Below, piece after piece: positions 7,803-16,545 of a stretch of DNA of 64,000 nucleotides. Both the position numbers and the translations under genes were made by a program. The first letter of the stretch is position 1. Each line of letters starts with the position of its first letter. The notes under the pieces were generated by a model that had not been told where the DNA came from, did not search any database, and saw nothing but the letters and a program-made list of their open reading frames with translations. This DNA comes from Phycisphaera sp. (lineage in GTDB: Bacteria > Planctomycetota > Phycisphaerae > Phycisphaerales > Zrk34), in contig WGMA01000065.1 in the NCBI GenBank assembly GCA_016125285.1, positions 1-64,000 on the forward strand, read 5' to 3'.

Positions 7803-8393
7803 ATGACCGCACCCGCGCAACAGCCCGAGGCTCGTACGGGCAGGCGTCTGATTGTCGCCGTGACCGGCGGCATCGCAGCATTCAAGACGTGCACGCTCGT
7901 CAGCCGCCTCGTGCAGGCCGGCCACGATGTCACCGTGCTCATGACCGACGCCGCCACGCGCTTCGTCGGCCCCCTCACGTTCGAGAGCCTCTCCGGCAAG
8001 CCCGTCCACACCTCGCAGTGGCAGCAGATCACGCACCACGACTCGCAGCACGTCGCGCTCGCACGCGGCGCCGACCTGATGGTGATCGCCCCCGCCAGCG
8101 CCAACACGATCGCGCGCCTCGCCGCGGGACTCTGCGACAACATCGTCACCACCACCGCCGCCGCCCTGCCGCGCACCACGCCCGTGCTGCTCGCGCCCGC
8201 GATGAACGCCGAGATGTGGGACCACCCCATAACTCAGCGGAACCTCGCCACGCTCGTCGACACGCTGGGTTACCATACGGTCGGTCCCGGCGAGGGCTGG
8301 CAGGCGTGTCGCACGCGCGGCGCGGGCCGCATGAGTGAACCCGACGAGATCCTCCAGCGTGTCGAGCAGCTGCTCGGCGCGTCGAGCAAGTGA
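7803..8393 (+). CDS. coaC: phosphopantothenoylcysteine decarboxylase (CoaC-type flavoprotein)
   Basis: A 196-aa HFCD-family flavoprotein that decarboxylates phosphopantothenoylcysteine in coenzyme A synthesis. Visible motifs: the FMN loop VTGGIAAFKT, a histidine in DSQHVALARGAD (the family's catalytic histidine position), the PASANTIA substrate motif, PAMNAEMW (the PxMNxxMW motif), and the closing GAGRMSEP. It covers only the decarboxylase half; the CoaB synthetase half found in most bacterial CoaBC fusions is absent and no CoaB follows here, so CoaB must lie elsewhere if this is the main enzyme. It is probably transcribed with rpoZ. Confidence 0.88.
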   Translation: MTAPAQQPEARTGRRLIVAVTGGIAAFKTCTLVSRLVQAGHDVTVLMTDAATRFVGPLTFESLSGKPVHTSQWQQITHHDSQHVALARGADLMVIAPASANTIARLAAGLCDNIVTTTAAALPRTTPVLLAPAMNAEMWDHPITQRNLATLVDTLGYHTVGPGEGWQACRTRGAGRMSEPDEILQRVEQLLGASSK

Positions 8394-8399
8394 GACCCG

Positions 8400-9224
8400 A
8401 TGAACCGCACGACCTGCCTGACAACACCGTTGATGCGAATGGTGCTCGTGACCGCTGCGCTGTCGATGCTCGGCTGCCAGACGCCGCCGACGAATCCGTC
8501 GTTCGACGTGTCGGTCGACGACGCCCGCGCGGCGATCAAGCAGATGTACGGCGACCGCAAGAGGCTGCCGCGGCCGGTCGTCGTCATCGGCGGCTTCGCC
8601 GACCCCGGCTTCGCGACCGATCAGTGGCGGCTGTACATCCAGGACACGACCGTCGACACGCCGGTGATCACGGTGCCGATGGCCTTCACCGGCGACTTCA
8701 ACGACTGCCGCCGCCGCATCATGGAGCACGTCGAGCGCGAGCTGTTCTCCACCGACCCGCGTTGGTCCGCGGAGGTCGACGTCGTGGCCTACTCGATGGG
8801 CGGGCTAGCGGCCCGGTACGCGGCGACCGCCATGGACGAACCCAACGCGCCGCAGCGCCGCCTGAAGATCGTCCGGCTGTTCACCATCTCGTCGCCCCAC
8901 CGCGGTGCGCGACTCGCCGAACTGCCCGGCGTCGGCGCCCTGCGGCGCGACATGACGGCCGACTCCGACTTCCTCAAAGCACTCGACTACCGATTCGCCG
9001 GCGAGCCTTACGAGCTGTACCCCTACGTGCGGCTCGACGACGCGATCGTCGGCCCCGAGCGCGCCGCCCCACCCGGCATGACGCCGTGGTGGATCGCCCC
9101 GCAGCCCGGCAGCCTCGCGCACATCCAGGCCCACCGCGACCCGCGCATCGTCGCCGACATCCTCCGCCGCCTTCGCGGCGAGGAACCCTACACGACTTCG
9201 CCCCCCGCGCCGCTGCCAAAGTAG
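8400..9224 (+). CDS. lipase-like alpha/beta hydrolase lipoprotein
   Basis: A 274-aa protein with a lipoprotein signal peptide: a hydrophobic run, then LSMLGCQ with the lipobox cysteine near residue 26. The mature part starts like a lipase (RPVVVIGGFADPG), has the nucleophile elbow AYSMGGLAARY (G/A-x-Ser-x-G), and a SSPHRGA segment, which in class I lipases follows the nucleophile strand. The acid and histidine of the triad cannot be placed safely. It is probably an envelope-anchored esterase or lipase. The ATG is seven bases after the coaC stop, so it may belong to the same transcript. A second frame covering this region on the same strand is a high-GC shadow. Confidence 0.75.
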   Translation: MNRTTCLTTPLMRMVLVTAALSMLGCQTPPTNPSFDVSVDDARAAIKQMYGDRKRLPRPVVVIGGFADPGFATDQWRLYIQDTTVDTPVITVPMAFTGDFNDCRRRIMEHVERELFSTDPRWSAEVDVVAYSMGGLAARYAATAMDEPNAPQRRLKIVRLFTISSPHRGARLAELPGVGALRRDMTADSDFLKALDYRFAGEPYELYPYVRLDDAIVGPERAAPPGMTPWWIAPQPGSLAHIQAHRDPRIVADILRRLRGEEPYTTSPPAPLPK

Positions 9225-9271
9225 GGTCCGCGATCTCGGGCACCATTCAGATTGACTTGAACCTATCGGCT

Positions 9272-9284
9272 ATTCAGTCTGAAT
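9272..9284. promoter_or_regulatory. 13-bp palindrome upstream of the ankyrin gene
   Basis: ATTCAG-T-CTGAAT is a perfect palindrome with a single central base, 72 bases before the ankyrin ATG. An extra half site ATTCAG lies at 9245-9250. The spacing and symmetry suggest a dimeric repressor site, but no regulator is identified. Confidence 0.4.
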
Positions 9285-9355
9285 TGCGTCGGTCAACTTG
9301 CCCGAACGGCTGTACATGTCGAGAATACGACGTCAATTCAAACGGGGTTAAGTCG

Positions 9356-10825
9356 ATGGCGAAGAAGAAGGCAACAAAGGTTGGCGATCAGGTCGCGCCG
9401 ATGTTCGACGCGGTAACGCGCGGCGATGTCGAAGTGGTGCGCATACTGCTCGCCGCTGACCCAGAATTGAAAGGCGTCAAGAATGATGACGGGATGACTC
9501 CCCTGCATGTCGCTGCCACCGCCGGTCACGTCAACATCGTAGAGTCACTGCTTGACGCCAAGGCTCGGGTCGACACACGTGACAAGGACGGCTGGACTGC
9601 GATGGTACGCGCGGCACTACATGGCCACGCCGACGTCGCAAGGTTCCTGGTCGATCGCGGCGCCGACCCGCTCGTGATGAAGACCAAGAACAGGTGGACG
9701 CCTCTGCATGAGGCGATCATGAACAGCTACAGCCGAGGATGGCCGATCACGAAGGCTGTCCCGATCCTGTTGAACTTGGGCGCGAATCCGAACGTCCAGA
9801 CGGACCAGTACAAGAGCAAATCCACGCCGCTGCACTACATTCTGTTCCACTACGGCTCACCGAGCGCGTCAAAACAGAGAGCGATTGTCGTGGAGTCGTT
9901 GCTTGAACACGGCGCGGATCCAAATCTCCGTGAGGCCAAGTACGGCAGGACGCCGCTCCACTGCGCCGCCATAGCAGGGCAAGTCCACGAGATCGACCTG
10001 ATGCTCAGGCACAGCGCTGACATCGAAGCGGCTGACGAGAATGGGATGACACCACTCATGCACGCGGTGTCTCACGGCCACCTCGCGGCCACACGCTGTC
10101 TGGTCGAACACGGCGCACGCCACAATGATCCCGTACCGGAGAAGACCCGTGTCATCGGCGGCATGACACCACTGGCCATCGCACAGACGTTTCGTTACAC
10201 CTATATCGCGCGTTACCTCAAGCTCAAACGCGCCAAAGGCGGTGACCCGAAGTATCACGAGGCGGCAAATGCGAAGAACGGCGCCGAGTTGAACAACGCG
10301 TGCCAGCGCGGCCACCTCGATGATGTCGCCATGATGCTCGAGGATGATCCACTACTCGCTGGCATGCCGCACGGTTTGGGCGTTGGGCAAGGCTACCCAA
10401 TTCATCAGGCAGTCGCATGCAACCAACCGGAAGTACTACGATTGCTTTTGAAACATAGCGTTGATCCAAACATCGGCGCCCCACCGTTCGGCGAGACGGC
10501 ATTGCACGACGCAGCAAAATCCGGCCACGTCGAGATGGCCCGGATGCTGATCGGCGCCGGTGCAGACGTCAATCGCGCGTATAAGTTTGGTACGCCGCTG
10601 CACGCCGCTGTCGACTACGGTCAACCGGATAGTGTGAAGCTACTGCTCGATGCAGGTGCGGACGTTACCGTAAAGGATCACCGCGACCGCACGCCGCTGT
10701 TTATCTCCAAGCACAAGCCGGCGCATCATGCAAAGATGATGACGGGCGTTCCGTCGCGTGCCGACGACGCCGAGAGGCAAAGGTTAATTACCGAAATGCT
10801 CGCGGCGCACGGTGCACAGGCATAG
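9356..10825 (+). CDS. ankyrin-repeat protein
   Basis: A 489-aa protein made almost wholly of ankyrin repeats. About ten 33-residue units are visible, for example GMTPLHVAATAGHVNIVESL near residue 45, GWTAMVRAALHGHADVARFL near 80, RTPLHCAAIAGQVHEIDLML near 195, GMTPLMHAVSHGHLAATRCL near 230 and ETALHDAAKSGHVEMARMLI near 380. The start is MAKKKATKVGD, a lysine-rich cytoplasmic N-terminus with no signal peptide. Ankyrin stacks bind other proteins; the partner is unknown. GC in its 3' half (about 57% in one sampled line) is lower than in its neighbours, which may mean transfer. The gene converges with btaB, 29 bases away. The same reading frame is open far upstream, but that part overlaps the lipase and is not coding. 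Confidence 0.88.
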   Translation: MAKKKATKVGDQVAPMFDAVTRGDVEVVRILLAADPELKGVKNDDGMTPLHVAATAGHVNIVESLLDAKARVDTRDKDGWTAMVRAALHGHADVARFLVDRGADPLVMKTKNRWTPLHEAIMNSYSRGWPITKAVPILLNLGANPNVQTDQYKSKSTPLHYILFHYGSPSASKQRAIVVESLLEHGADPNLREAKYGRTPLHCAAIAGQVHEIDLMLRHSADIEAADENGMTPLMHAVSHGHLAATRCLVEHGARHNDPVPEKTRVIGGMTPLAIAQTFRYTYIARYLKLKRAKGGDPKYHEAANAKNGAELNNACQRGHLDDVAMMLEDDPLLAGMPHGLGVGQGYPIHQAVACNQPEVLRLLLKHSVDPNIGAPPFGETALHDAAKSGHVEMARMLIGAGADVNRAYKFGTPLHAAVDYGQPDSVKLLLDAGADVTVKDHRDRTPLFISKHKPAHHAKMMTGVPSRADDAERQRLITEMLAAHGAQA

Positions 10826-10854
10826 GACGCCAGCACCGATGCAATCGAGACTCG

Positions 10855-11568
10855 CTATGCGCGGTGCTCGATGCGCGCGATGAAGGCGTAGCGTTTGAGG
10901 ATCGGGTCGATGGTGACGTCGACGTCGCCCGTGTCGCGCATGCGTTCGAGGCGGGCGAGCAGTTCGGGGCGGTGGTGGACCTGGAACACCGCGAGCCACC
11001 GGCGGAGGGTCGCCGCGAACCAGCCCGGCAGGTCGGCCTGATCGCAGAAGTCGACGACGTAGATGCGTCCGCCCGGCGCGAGGTTCGCGATCGCCACGTC
11101 GATCGCCTGCGACCACGTCGGCATCATCGAGAGGCTGTAGCTGAAGAAGATGACGTCGAACGGCTCGTCGAGGCCGAACGTTTCGCGGTGGTCGAGCTGC
11201 TCGGCGAGGCACCTGCGGAGGGTGACACGGTCGGCGAGGCCGGTGCGGTCGAGCGAGGCGGCAGCGGTGTCGAGCATGGACTGCGCGGCGTCGAGGCCGT
11301 AGAGCGCGTGGTCGGGGTGCATGCGGGCGAGCTTGCGCAGGTTGCGCGCCGTGCCGCAGCCCATCTCCAGCACGCGGTCGCCGGGCTTGATGACCATCTG
11401 CCGCAGCAGTCGGTCGCGGCCGAGCAGGTAGTACTTGCGCGACAGGTCGTAGACGTGCCGCGTGAAGCGGTACATGCGGTGCATGTGATCGGCGTGGGCG
11501 TCGTGCCCGCCGTGCGCCGCGTCGTCGCCCGAGGCGACCTCCGGGTTGTCGAGCATTTCGGTCGTCAT
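10855..11568 (-). CDS. btaB: betaine-lipid N-methyltransferase (BtaB-like)
   Basis: A 237-aa class I SAM methyltransferase: RHVYDLSRKYYLLGRDRLL, then motif I VLEMGCGTARN, motif II LYGLDAAQSML, and FDVIFFSYSLSMMPTW at the active-site loop. Together with the upstream BtaA-like gene it fits BtaB, which methylates diacylglyceryl-homoserine three times to give DGTS, a phosphorus-free betaine membrane lipid. The ATG at 11568 lies one base from the btaA stop (11570), and the first 35 residues of the open frame upstream belong to btaA. A histidine-rich stretch near residues 20-30 (HGGHDAHADHMHR) is unusual. The UbiE/MenG family is the alternative, but the pairing argues against it. Confidence 0.85.
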   Translation of the reverse strand: MTTEMLDNPEVASGDDAAHGGHDAHADHMHRMYRFTRHVYDLSRKYYLLGRDRLLRQMVIKPGDRVLEMGCGTARNLRKLARMHPDHALYGLDAAQSMLDTAAASLDRTGLADRVTLRRCLAEQLDHRETFGLDEPFDVIFFSYSLSMMPTWSQAIDVAIANLAPGGRIYVVDFCDQADLPGWFAATLRRWLAVFQVHHRPELLARLERMRDTGDVDVTIDPILKRYAFIARIEHRA

Positions 11569-11569
11569 G

Positions 11570-12823
11570 TCACTCGGGCATCGAATAGACGTGGAACATG
11601 CCGTAGATCGCCGAGCGGTCCTTCTCGTGCAGCTCGGCGGACAGCTCACGCTCGTAGACGAACTTCGCACGCAGGTCGGCGGGCAGGGCCGTCTCGATGG
11701 GCGACTCGAACCCGGCGGTGCGGAAGATGACGCGGCTGCCGGGCTCGCCGACGCGCGCGATCTCCGTCCACAGCGCCGCGATCACCTCCGGCGGCATCCA
11801 GTCTTGCGCGTCGAGCAGCACGAAGCGATTCAGCGTGCTGTCCGGCTGCTCGCGGAGGTAGCCGTCGAACGAGGTGACGTGCGTCTCGACACGATCGATC
11901 GCCGCGCGGAGCCCCTCGTAGTTCTCCTCGCGCAGATAGTCCGGCAGCGCCTGGCGGTTTTCCAGGTCGTAGCGACGCCCGTACGCCTGCCACGCGAAGT
12001 AGTTCTCCTGGATCGGGAACTGACACGTGAGCTTGCGCACGCGGTCGCGGTAGATGTCAACCATCGGCTTGTCGGCCTCGCGTTTCATCACCTCGGCCTG
12101 CGACGGCGGGATGCCGAGGCTGAAGCCCGTCAGCGGCGATCGGCCCATCCACTTCACGAGGCGGTTGTCGAAGAACGGCTCGACGACCTCGTCGAAGAAC
12201 TTCTGCTGATCCTCGATCGTCTCGGCGTCGAGCAGCTCCTGCGGGTTCTTGCCGAGGATGCGGGCGACGCGGTGCGTGAACCGCAGCAGCAGGCCGAGCT
12301 TCGAGTAGTCGTAGATGCCCTTGACGTAATACTTGATGCGCTTGCCGCCGGGGCGGCGCTTCTCCCAGAACGCCAGCGCGTCGGGGTCGAGGTGCTCGCG
12401 GATGTAGCGCTCGTAGCGTTCGAGGTTCTGCTCGTCGCGGCCGTGCGCGAAGAACGCGAAGAACGCTTCGTAGCTCGGCAGGTGGCGCAGGCCCGCGAGC
12501 TTCAGGCGCGTCAGCGACATGTGGCAGCGGTTGAGGTCGACGGCGACGACGCGGTCGGGCTGATGGACGAGGTAGTTGAGCACGTTGCACCCGCCGGACG
12601 AGATCGTGAGGATGCGTGCGTCTTCGTCGAGCCGCATCGCCTCGGCGTCGACGCGCGGGTCCTCCCAGATCTGGTTGTAGACGAAGCCGCCGAACCAGAA
12701 CGTGAAGAACCGCTCCATCAGGCCGCGCTTCGACAACGCGCGGTGTTGATGCACGGCCTGCTTGAGCAGCTTCTTCGACTTGGGCTTGCCTTGGACGGGG
12801 GGCTGAGCGGTGGCGGTAGACAT
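11570..12823 (-). CDS. btaA: SAM:diacylglycerol 3-amino-3-carboxypropyltransferase (BtaA-like, DUF3419)
   Basis: A 417-aa protein of the BtaA/DUF3419 family. Typical stretches: FVYNQIWEDPRVD near residue 50, ILTISSGGCNVLNYL near 71 (SAM-binding strand and turn), and VVAVDLNRCHMSL near 93. BtaA moves the aminocarboxypropyl group of SAM to diacylglycerol to give diacylglyceryl-homoserine, the first step to betaine lipid DGTS; BtaB, one base downstream, finishes it. AAGGAA lies before the ATG at 12823. These lipids replace phospholipids when phosphate is scarce in several bacteria and algae. The leader carries a stable hairpin (12861-12883). No Pho box is evident. Confidence 0.9.
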   Translation of the reverse strand: MSTATAQPPVQGKPKSKKLLKQAVHQHRALSKRGLMERFFTFWFGGFVYNQIWEDPRVDAEAMRLDEDARILTISSGGCNVLNYLVHQPDRVVAVDLNRCHMSLTRLKLAGLRHLPSYEAFFAFFAHGRDEQNLERYERYIREHLDPDALAFWEKRRPGGKRIKYYVKGIYDYSKLGLLLRFTHRVARILGKNPQELLDAETIEDQQKFFDEVVEPFFDNRLVKWMGRSPLTGFSLGIPPSQAEVMKREADKPMVDIYRDRVRKLTCQFPIQENYFAWQAYGRRYDLENRQALPDYLREENYEGLRAAIDRVETHVTSFDGYLREQPDSTLNRFVLLDAQDWMPPEVIAALWTEIARVGEPGSRVIFRTAGFESPIETALPADLRAKFVYERELSAELHEKDRSAIYGMFHVYSMPE

Positions 12824-12860
12824 GCGCGGTTTCCTTCCCTGACGGGCGACAATCCGAACA

Positions 12861-12883
12861 GCGGAACCGATCCGTCGGTTCGC
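12861..12883 (-). promoter_or_regulatory. hairpin in the btaA leader
   Basis: On the plus strand GAACCGA (12864-12870), loop TCCG, TCGGTTC (12875-12881), a perfect 7-bp stem. With one bulged base it extends by a further GC pair or two on each side. It lies about 40 bases before the btaA ATG. A second short inverted repeat, CGGAT-TGTG-ATCCG, is at 12890-12903. It could be an operator or an RNA hairpin. Confidence 0.35.
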
Positions 12884-13039
12884 TTACGACGGATTGTGAT
12901 CCGCAATATATCGGTGGAACGGGAACGGGCGTGGCTTCTTGCGAAAAACTCACACGGCTCGCATCCGTGTTCCCCCGCTGCTCACACCCACATCATGATA
13001 CGTCGAGGCGGCGCGGCGGTTCGCCCTCCGCGTGATTTT

Positions 13040-13495
13040 TCACCGCGGGGGCCATTTGGATTCGAGGCGGAAGCCGAAGTGCACGGAGTTGTCGATCGTC
13101 CGAAACCACGTGGGCGACACGCGGTAGAAGCGTTCGGCGCGGGCGCGTTCTTCGAGCTGGGGCGCGTAAGAGAACTTGCCGCAGTACAGCGCCCAGATGC
13201 GGTCGAAGTCGGCCGGATCGGTCGCCTCGCACACGCCGCGGAACTGCACGCCGAGGATCTGCGACGGCTTGTCGAACGGCGCGTAGACGGTGCCGGCGAC
13301 ATCGGGTCGCGCGGCGATATGCACGCTGTGGGCCGAGTCGGGGTGCGAGATGAAGTAGAGGTTGCACGCGTCGTCGGCGACGTAGTTGACGTTGCAGGCG
13401 TGCGGGCCGCCGTGGTCATCGACGGTGGCGAGGCTCATCGTGGACACGCGTGAGAACAGGCCGCGAAGGATGGGGAGGAGTTTTTCGCTGGACAC
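13040..13495 (-). CDS. pyridoxamine 5'-phosphate oxidase-like (split-barrel FMN) protein
   Basis: A 151-aa protein. GTG at 13495 is chosen because a strong GGAGGT lies seven bases upstream; the longer frame runs through low-complexity repeats and is not credible. The split-barrel pattern is clear: MSLATVDDHGGPHACNVNYVADD, then LYFISHPDSAHSVHIAARP, VAGTVYAP, and ILGVQFRGVCEATDP. This family binds FMN, F420 or haem and is used for diverse redox steps; the substrate cannot be told. It sits between btaA and alaS on the same strand with gaps of about 216 and 165 bases, so it is probably its own unit. Confidence 0.8.
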   Translation of the reverse strand: MSSEKLLPILRGLFSRVSTMSLATVDDHGGPHACNVNYVADDACNLYFISHPDSAHSVHIAARPDVAGTVYAPFDKPSQILGVQFRGVCEATDPADFDRIWALYCGKFSYAPQLEERARAERFYRVSPTWFRTIDNSVHFGFRLESKWPPR

Positions 13496-13526
13496 GGGCA
13501 ACCTCCGATGGGCGCTTGAAGCAGGC

Positions 13527-13560
13527 TGGATGGTGGATGGTGGATGGTGGATGGTGGATG
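13527..13560. repeat. short tandem repeat, unit TGGATGG
   Basis: Four full copies and one partial copy of the 7-base unit TGGATGG run from 13527 to 13560. Just beyond them, to about 13655, are imperfect copies of a unit containing CATC(G/C)(G/C)GAGCG(C/T)AGCG. The block fills the gap between the PNPOx-like gene and the alaS 3' end. Confidence 0.85.
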
Positions 13561-13660
13561 CGTTCAGCTTACCCGTCGCCCCTATCCGGCATCGGGAGCG
13601 CAGCGACCTATCCAGCAACCGGCATCGCGAGCGTAGCGAGCCATCCAGCATCGGGCGGCG

Positions 13661-16480
13661 TCAGCCGATCTTTTCGGCGGCGAACGCGCGGGCGGTGTCG
13701 AGGGCGTCGTTGAGCTTCTCGGGGTTCTTGCCGCCTGCCTGCGCCATGTCGGGCCGACCACCGCCGCCGCCGCCGGTCACCTTCGCGACCTCGCGCACCC
13801 AGTCGCCGGCCTTGAGTCCCCTGGCGATCAGCGGCTCGGGCACCGCGGCGAGGAAGGCGACCTTGTCGTCGACCGACGCCGCGAGCATCATCGCCGCGTC
13901 GGGCTTCTTCGAGCGGATCACGTCCATCGCCTTGCGCAGCGAGTTGGCGTCGGCGCCGTCGATCGCCGCGACGATCACGTCGCCGGTCGCCGCGTCGGCG
14001 ATCTGACGCGCCGCGTCGGCCACGCCGCCCTCGGCTTCCTTCGCCTTGGCCTTCTGGTGTTCCTTGACGATCTTCTGCAGCTCCGTGAGCTTCGCACGCA
14101 GCGCGGCTCGCTCGAGCACGGGCAGCAGGTTGGTGTTGATCGCGTCGGCCAGCGCGGCGATGTCCTGTTCGAGCGACTCGGGCTTGTCGCGCCGGATCGC
14201 CTCGAGGCGTTCGTCGAGCACCTCCGCGTCGGCCACCGCCTGCGCCGCGGCCTCGCCGGCGATGCCGGTGATGCGCCGCACGCCCTTGCTGCTGGCCTCC
14301 TCGGAGACGATCACGAAGCGCTGCGCTTCGCTGGTCGACTTGAGGTGGGTGCCGCCGCAGAACTCGATGGAGTAGCCGCGCCAGTCCTCGTTGTCGGGGT
14401 CCTTGAGCAGGTCCTTGACGGGCGCGCCGATCGACACGACGCGCACCTTCGGCGGGTACTTCTCGCCGAACACCGCGCGGAGGCTGTTGATCTTCAGCGC
14501 GTCCTCCTGCGGCACGACCGACGTGTACACCTTGCGGCCGGCGTCGATCTGCTCGTTGACCAACTGCTGGATGCGGGCGATCTCCTCGTCGGTCACGGCC
14601 TTGTTGTGCGAGAAGTCGAAGCGGGTCTTCTCGTCGTCGACCAGCGAGCCGCGCTGCTGGATGTGATCGCCGAGCACCTCGCGCAGCGCCCAGTTGAGCA
14701 GGTGCGTGGAGGTGTGGTGCTGCATGATGACCTCGCGGCGCGGCACGTCGATCTCCAGCAGCAGCGGGTCGGACTCGCGGAACGCCGGCTCGTTGCGGTG
14801 GACGTTGCCGGACTCCAGCTCGCCGAGATGGAAGTACACGTCGCCGATCTTCTGCGTGTCGTCGACACGGAAGACCGCGCCGTTGGTGGAGTGGATGCGG
14901 CCGATGTCGCCGACCTGGCCGCCGGCCTCGGCGTAGAACGGCGTGCTCTCCACGACGATCGCGGCGGGCCGGCCGACTTCGATCGTCGGCGCCGGCACGT
15001 AGCGGCCGCCTTCCAGCGAGACCAGCGCCGCGGTGCGCGAGTCGTCGGCGATGTTCGAGTCGTAACCGACAAACTTCGTCGCCGGCAGGTCGCCCTTCTG
15101 CACGAGCTCGACGAGCGACTGGCGTACGTCGGCCTCGCCCTCGCCGCGCGAGCCTTCGATGTGCTCCGCCATCCGCTCCTTGTAGCGCGTGACGTCGACC
15201 TCCATGTCGCGTTCCTCAGCCATGAGCTGCGTGAGGTCGAGCGGGAAGCCGTACGTCGTGTAGAGCTCGAACGCCTCATCGCCATCGATCGACTTCGACC
15301 CGGCTTCGCGCGCCTTCGTCGCGGCCCGCTCGAACAGCTCGATGCCGCGGTCGATCGTGCGGACGAACGACTCTTCCTCCTCACGGATCAGCGCCGCGAC
15401 GGCATCGGGGTTTTTGCGCAGCTCGGGGAACGCGTCGCCCATGTGGTCGGCGATGACGGGCACGAGGTGATGCAGGAACGGCTCGCCGGTGTTGAAGTCG
15501 AGTCGGCCGTACTTCACGGCGCGGCGGAGGATGCGCCGCAGCACGTAGCCGCGGCCCTCGTTGCTGGGCACGGCGCCGTCGGTCAGCGCGAAGGTCAGGC
15601 ACCGGGCGTGGTCGGCGATGACGCGGTACGCCACGTCGACCTTCGAGTGCAGCTCACCGCTGTACTTCGGCGCGCCGGTGATGGCGTGGATCGCGTCGAA
15701 CAGCGGCGTGAACACGTCGGTGTCGTAGTTGCTGGTCTTGCCCTGCAGCACCGAGGTGACGCGCTCGAAGCCCATGCCGGTGTCGACGTGCTTGTTGGGC
15801 AGCGGCGTGAGGGTGCCGTCGGTGTTGCGGTTGAACTGGATGAACACGAGGTTCCAGATCTCGATGACGCGTGCGTCGTCGGCGTTGACGAGCTTGCCGC
15901 CGGAGCGGTCGGGCGTCAGGTCGATATGGATCTCGGAGCACGGGCCGCACGGGCCGGTGTCGCCCATCTCCCAGAAGTTGTCCTTCTTGCCGCAGAAGTG
16001 GATGTGCGACGGCTCGATGTCGGTGACCGTCTTCCACAGCAGCGCGGCCTCCTCGTCGGCGGCCAGCCCGTCGGCCTCGTCGCCGACAAACACCGTGGCG
16101 TGCAGGCGGCTCTTGTCCAGCCCCCACACCTCGGTCAGCAGCTCCCACGCCCAGCGGATCGCCTCTTCCTTGAAGTAGTCGCCGAACGACCAGTTGCCGA
16201 GCATCTCGAAGAACGTGTGGTGGTAGGTGTCTTTGCCGACGTCGTCGAGGTCGTTGTGCTTGCCGCCGGCGCGGATGCACTTCTGCGTGTTCGCGGCACG
16301 GGGGTACGGCGCGTCCTCGGTGCCGAGGAAGTAGGGCTTGAACTGGTTCATGCCCGCGTTGGTGAACAGCAGCGTCGGATCGTCGTGCGGGACGACCGGC
16401 GAGGACGGCACGTGCGTGTGCCCGTGCTTCTTGACGAAGAAGTCGATGAACTGCTGACGGATTTCCTGGCTGGTGCGCAT
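13661..16480 (-). CDS. alaS: alanyl-tRNA synthetase
   Basis: A 939-aa class IIc synthetase of full length that charges tRNA-Ala. The N-terminus MRTSQEIRQQFIDFF and the class II motif 1 region LLFTNAGMNQFKPYFLG are standard, as is RAANTQKCIRAGGKHNDL. The editing domain has HHTSTHLLNWAL and CGGTHLKST, the zinc-binding HxxxH and CxxxH sets that clear mischarged Ser or Gly. The C-terminal DHHA1 part ends in a glycine-rich GGGGGGRPDMAQAGG. AAGGA lies before the ATG, and a good promoter (16517-16545) drives it away from tpiA. Confidence 0.98.
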   Translation of the reverse strand: MRTSQEIRQQFIDFFVKKHGHTHVPSSPVVPHDDPTLLFTNAGMNQFKPYFLGTEDAPYPRAANTQKCIRAGGKHNDLDDVGKDTYHHTFFEMLGNWSFGDYFKEEAIRWAWELLTEVWGLDKSRLHATVFVGDEADGLAADEEAALLWKTVTDIEPSHIHFCGKKDNFWEMGDTGPCGPCSEIHIDLTPDRSGGKLVNADDARVIEIWNLVFIQFNRNTDGTLTPLPNKHVDTGMGFERVTSVLQGKTSNYDTDVFTPLFDAIHAITGAPKYSGELHSKVDVAYRVIADHARCLTFALTDGAVPSNEGRGYVLRRILRRAVKYGRLDFNTGEPFLHHLVPVIADHMGDAFPELRKNPDAVAALIREEEESFVRTIDRGIELFERAATKAREAGSKSIDGDEAFELYTTYGFPLDLTQLMAEERDMEVDVTRYKERMAEHIEGSRGEGEADVRQSLVELVQKGDLPATKFVGYDSNIADDSRTAALVSLEGGRYVPAPTIEVGRPAAIVVESTPFYAEAGGQVGDIGRIHSTNGAVFRVDDTQKIGDVYFHLGELESGNVHRNEPAFRESDPLLLEIDVPRREVIMQHHTSTHLLNWALREVLGDHIQQRGSLVDDEKTRFDFSHNKAVTDEEIARIQQLVNEQIDAGRKVYTSVVPQEDALKINSLRAVFGEKYPPKVRVVSIGAPVKDLLKDPDNEDWRGYSIEFCGGTHLKSTSEAQRFVIVSEEASSKGVRRITGIAGEAAAQAVADAEVLDERLEAIRRDKPESLEQDIAALADAINTNLLPVLERAALRAKLTELQKIVKEHQKAKAKEAEGGVADAARQIADAATGDVIVAAIDGADANSLRKAMDVIRSKKPDAAMMLAASVDDKVAFLAAVPEPLIARGLKAGDWVREVAKVTGGGGGGRPDMAQAGGKNPEKLNDALDTARAFAAEKIG

Positions 16481-16516
16481 ACGGAGCGTGTTCCTTCGGG
16501 TCGTTTGAAGCCGCGT

Positions 16517-16545
16517 ATTGTAGGGATTGGGGTGGGGATGGTAAA
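16517..16545 (-). promoter_or_regulatory. sigma70-type promoter of alaS
   Basis: Reading the minus strand: TTTACC (16545-16540), a 17-base spacer, TACAAT (16522-16517). The -10 is one base off consensus. The transcript would start about 30 bases before the alaS ATG. Confidence 0.6.

Noticed and set aside
8390-9355. N-terminal extension of the ankyrin frame
   Set aside because: It overlaps the lipase-like lipoprotein in another frame and is Arg/Pro-rich shadow sequence; ankyrin repeats begin only after 9356.
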